Shown piece after piece: positions 13,896 to 14,948 of a stretch of 14,948 nucleotides of DNA (the stretch's first letter is position 1; each line of letters starts with the position of its first letter). The stretch spans positions 1 through 14,948 of the forward strand of contig CACYCD010000092.1 of NCBI GenBank assembly GCA_902772755.1. The letters run 5' to 3'. The DNA is from an uncultured Ruminococcus sp. Its GTDB lineage: Bacteria; Bacillota; Clostridia; Oscillospirales; Acutalibacteraceae. The translations under genes were made by a program, and so were the position numbers. The notes under the pieces were generated by a model. The model saw only the letters and a list, made by a program, of their open reading frames with translations, was not told the DNA's origin and did not search any database.

Positions 13896-14948
13896 ATGAA
13901 AAAAACTCTTCTCAAAAATACTTTCAGAGAAATCAAAGAAACAAAAGCAAGGTTCTTTTCAATAATGGCAATAATCGGCTTGGGTGTGGGGTTTCTGAGC
14001 GGTGTACGCAGTACCTCAGTGTCGATGTTGGATATGGGAGAAAGGTATTTTTCGCAAACAAACCTCTCCGACTATCGCCTGATCTCTCCCGTAGGCTTTG
14101 ATGAAAAGGATATTGAAGCAGTGTCACAGCTGAAAAATGTTACAGATGTTATGCCCTCATATTACTGTGATGTTTATGCAGATATAGACGGCAGCAGTTC
14201 TCCGCTGCGGGCAAGGTCAATGCCGACGGCGTACTCCGATTCTCAGCCACTCAATATGGTTGAAGTGACAGAGGGCAGACTTCCCGAAAAATCAGACGAG
14301 GCGGTCATAGATTCTCTGCAGCTTAAGAATATGAAAATCGGTGATACCCTCACCATAGCAGATACTGTTGAGGATAAAAAAACCGAAGATACTCTGAACC
14401 GACTGAGCTATAAAATAGTCGGTAAGGTCAGAACACCTGAAAACATCACATTTGAACGTGACTCGACAACCTTGGGAGACGGCAGGCTAAAGGGATATTT
14501 TTACATAATGCCCGAGTGCTTCAAAACCGAAAAGTATTCCCAGCTGTATGTAAAAACTGCATATTCCGCTGAGGGGATCACACCCTTTGAGGATAGCTAC
14601 ACCGACAATATAGACACATATAAAAAGACACTGAAAGCCACGGGAAAAGCTTGCATCAAAGCTTTTATTTCCGATAAGCAGAGTGAGCTGGACGACAAGA
14701 AATCGGAGTATTTTGAGAAGAAGGCAGACGCTTTGGATAAGCTCAAAAAATCCGAAAACAAGCTGATTAAGGCAAAGAAGAAGTTCAAAAAGACGATCAA
14801 AAATGCAGAAAAAAAGCTTAACAAGGCTCGCAGTGACTACAGTAAAGGGATAGAGGATTATAATTCCGAAAAAGAAAAATATGGAGCAGAGATAAAAAAA
14901 GCAAAGGATAAAATAGCTCAAAGCAAGGACAAGCTGAAAAACGGTTGG
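13896..14948 (+). CDS. FtsX/MacB-family ABC transporter permease, 3' end outside the window
   Basis: 351 residues are visible and the frame is open at the right edge. The N-terminus (KNTFREIKETKARFFSIMAI) and first membrane helix (about 18-40, FFSIMAIIGLGVGFLSGV) are typical of large FtsX-type permeases of ABC exporters, working with a separate ATPase. Residues 45-255 are the extracellular MacB-like periplasmic-core-type region (YRLISPVGFDEKDIEAVSQL is recognisable). From about 260 to the edge is a long charged coiled coil rich in Lys, Glu and Asp (KKKFKKTIKNAEKKLNKARS), as in members of roughly 1000 residues with a coiled-coil insert. ATG 13896 is chosen from family alignment; only a weak GGTG (13886-13889) precedes it. 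The ATPase gene is not in view. The substrate is unknown; antimicrobial-peptide efflux and cell-wall hydrolase control are both known for this family. Confidence 0.88.
   Translation, partial: MKKTLLKNTFREIKETKARFFSIMAIIGLGVGFLSGVRSTSVSMLDMGERYFSQTNLSDYRLISPVGFDEKDIEAVSQLKNVTDVMPSYYCDVYADIDGSSSPLRARSMPTAYSDSQPLNMVEVTEGRLPEKSDEAVIDSLQLKNMKIGDTLTIADTVEDKKTEDTLNRLSYKIVGKVRTPENITFERDSTTLGDGRLKGYFYIMPECFKTEKYSQLYVKTAYSAEGITPFEDSYTDNIDTYKKTLKATGKACIKAFISDKQSELDDKKSEYFEKKADALDKLKKSENKLIKAKKKFKKTIKNAEKKLNKARSDYSKGIEDYNSEKEKYGAEIKKAKDKIAQSKDKLKNGW

Noticed and set aside
13892..14101. Small open frame of 69 codons starting at ATG 13892
   Set aside because: It overlaps the FtsX-type permease in another frame; the permease frame from ATG 13896 gives a recognisable family N-terminus and stays open to the edge.
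14487..14921. Minus-strand hydrophobic open frame
   Set aside because: It is the antisense of the Lys/Glu coiled-coil coding region (AAA/AAG read backwards gives Phe/Leu), a common artefact.

Overview
The window looks like a chromosomal segment of a low-to-mid GC Firmicute, most likely a gut Oscillospiraceae of the Ruminococcus type. The clues are Thr-Glu-Pro linkers in secreted proteins, BspA-type leucine-rich repeat and group 2 Ig-like domains, an rplS-lepB gene order typical of Clostridia, an L19-type mRNA leader, strong AGGAGG ribosome sites and TTG starts. No mobile element, tRNA, rRNA or CRISPR array was found. The genus is inferred, not shown.

Left part (1-7660, + strand): two large extracellular proteins in tandem. 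The first enters from the left edge and carries a fibronectin-like segment, a predicted beta-helix-like carbohydrate-binding domain, a Cys-rich CxxC repeat region, a Thr/Pro linker and two lysine-rich Ig-like domains. The second (1581 residues) has a signal peptide, six repeated BspA-type leucine-rich modules, a longer Thr-Glu-Pro linker and again a lysine-rich Ig-like C-terminus. They are separated by 69 bases holding a perfect 11-bp hairpin. A bidirectional terminator at 7627-7660 closes this block.

Middle part (7706-10722): an alpha-phosphoglucomutase-type phosphosugar mutase on the minus strand is divergent from panD, each with its own near-consensus extended -10 promoter in a 179-base gap. 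panD is followed by a terminator-like hairpin whose 3' arm overlaps the ribosome site of a CwlD-like cell-wall amidase gene.

Right part (10770-13745): a promoter and structured leader precede rplS (ribosomal protein L19), which ends in a terminator followed by a 74-base nested hairpin element. Then come two tandem type I signal peptidase genes and a single-pass membrane protein of unknown function, closed by a strong terminator. The two peptidases are diverged duplicates, and both lack the usual proline of the catalytic-serine box.

Right edge (13795-14948): a consensus promoter overlapped by a palindrome drives an FtsX-family ABC permease gene that runs off the window inside a long charged coiled coil.

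No gene-free stretch exceeds 300 bases. The largest gaps are 9422-9600, 10723-10926 and 13712-13895, and each is described below. Most of the window is ordinary. The points most worth a second look are the paired Thr-Pro/Lys-rich surface proteins, the nested hairpin after rplS, the panD/cwlD hairpin, and the duplicated signal peptidases.
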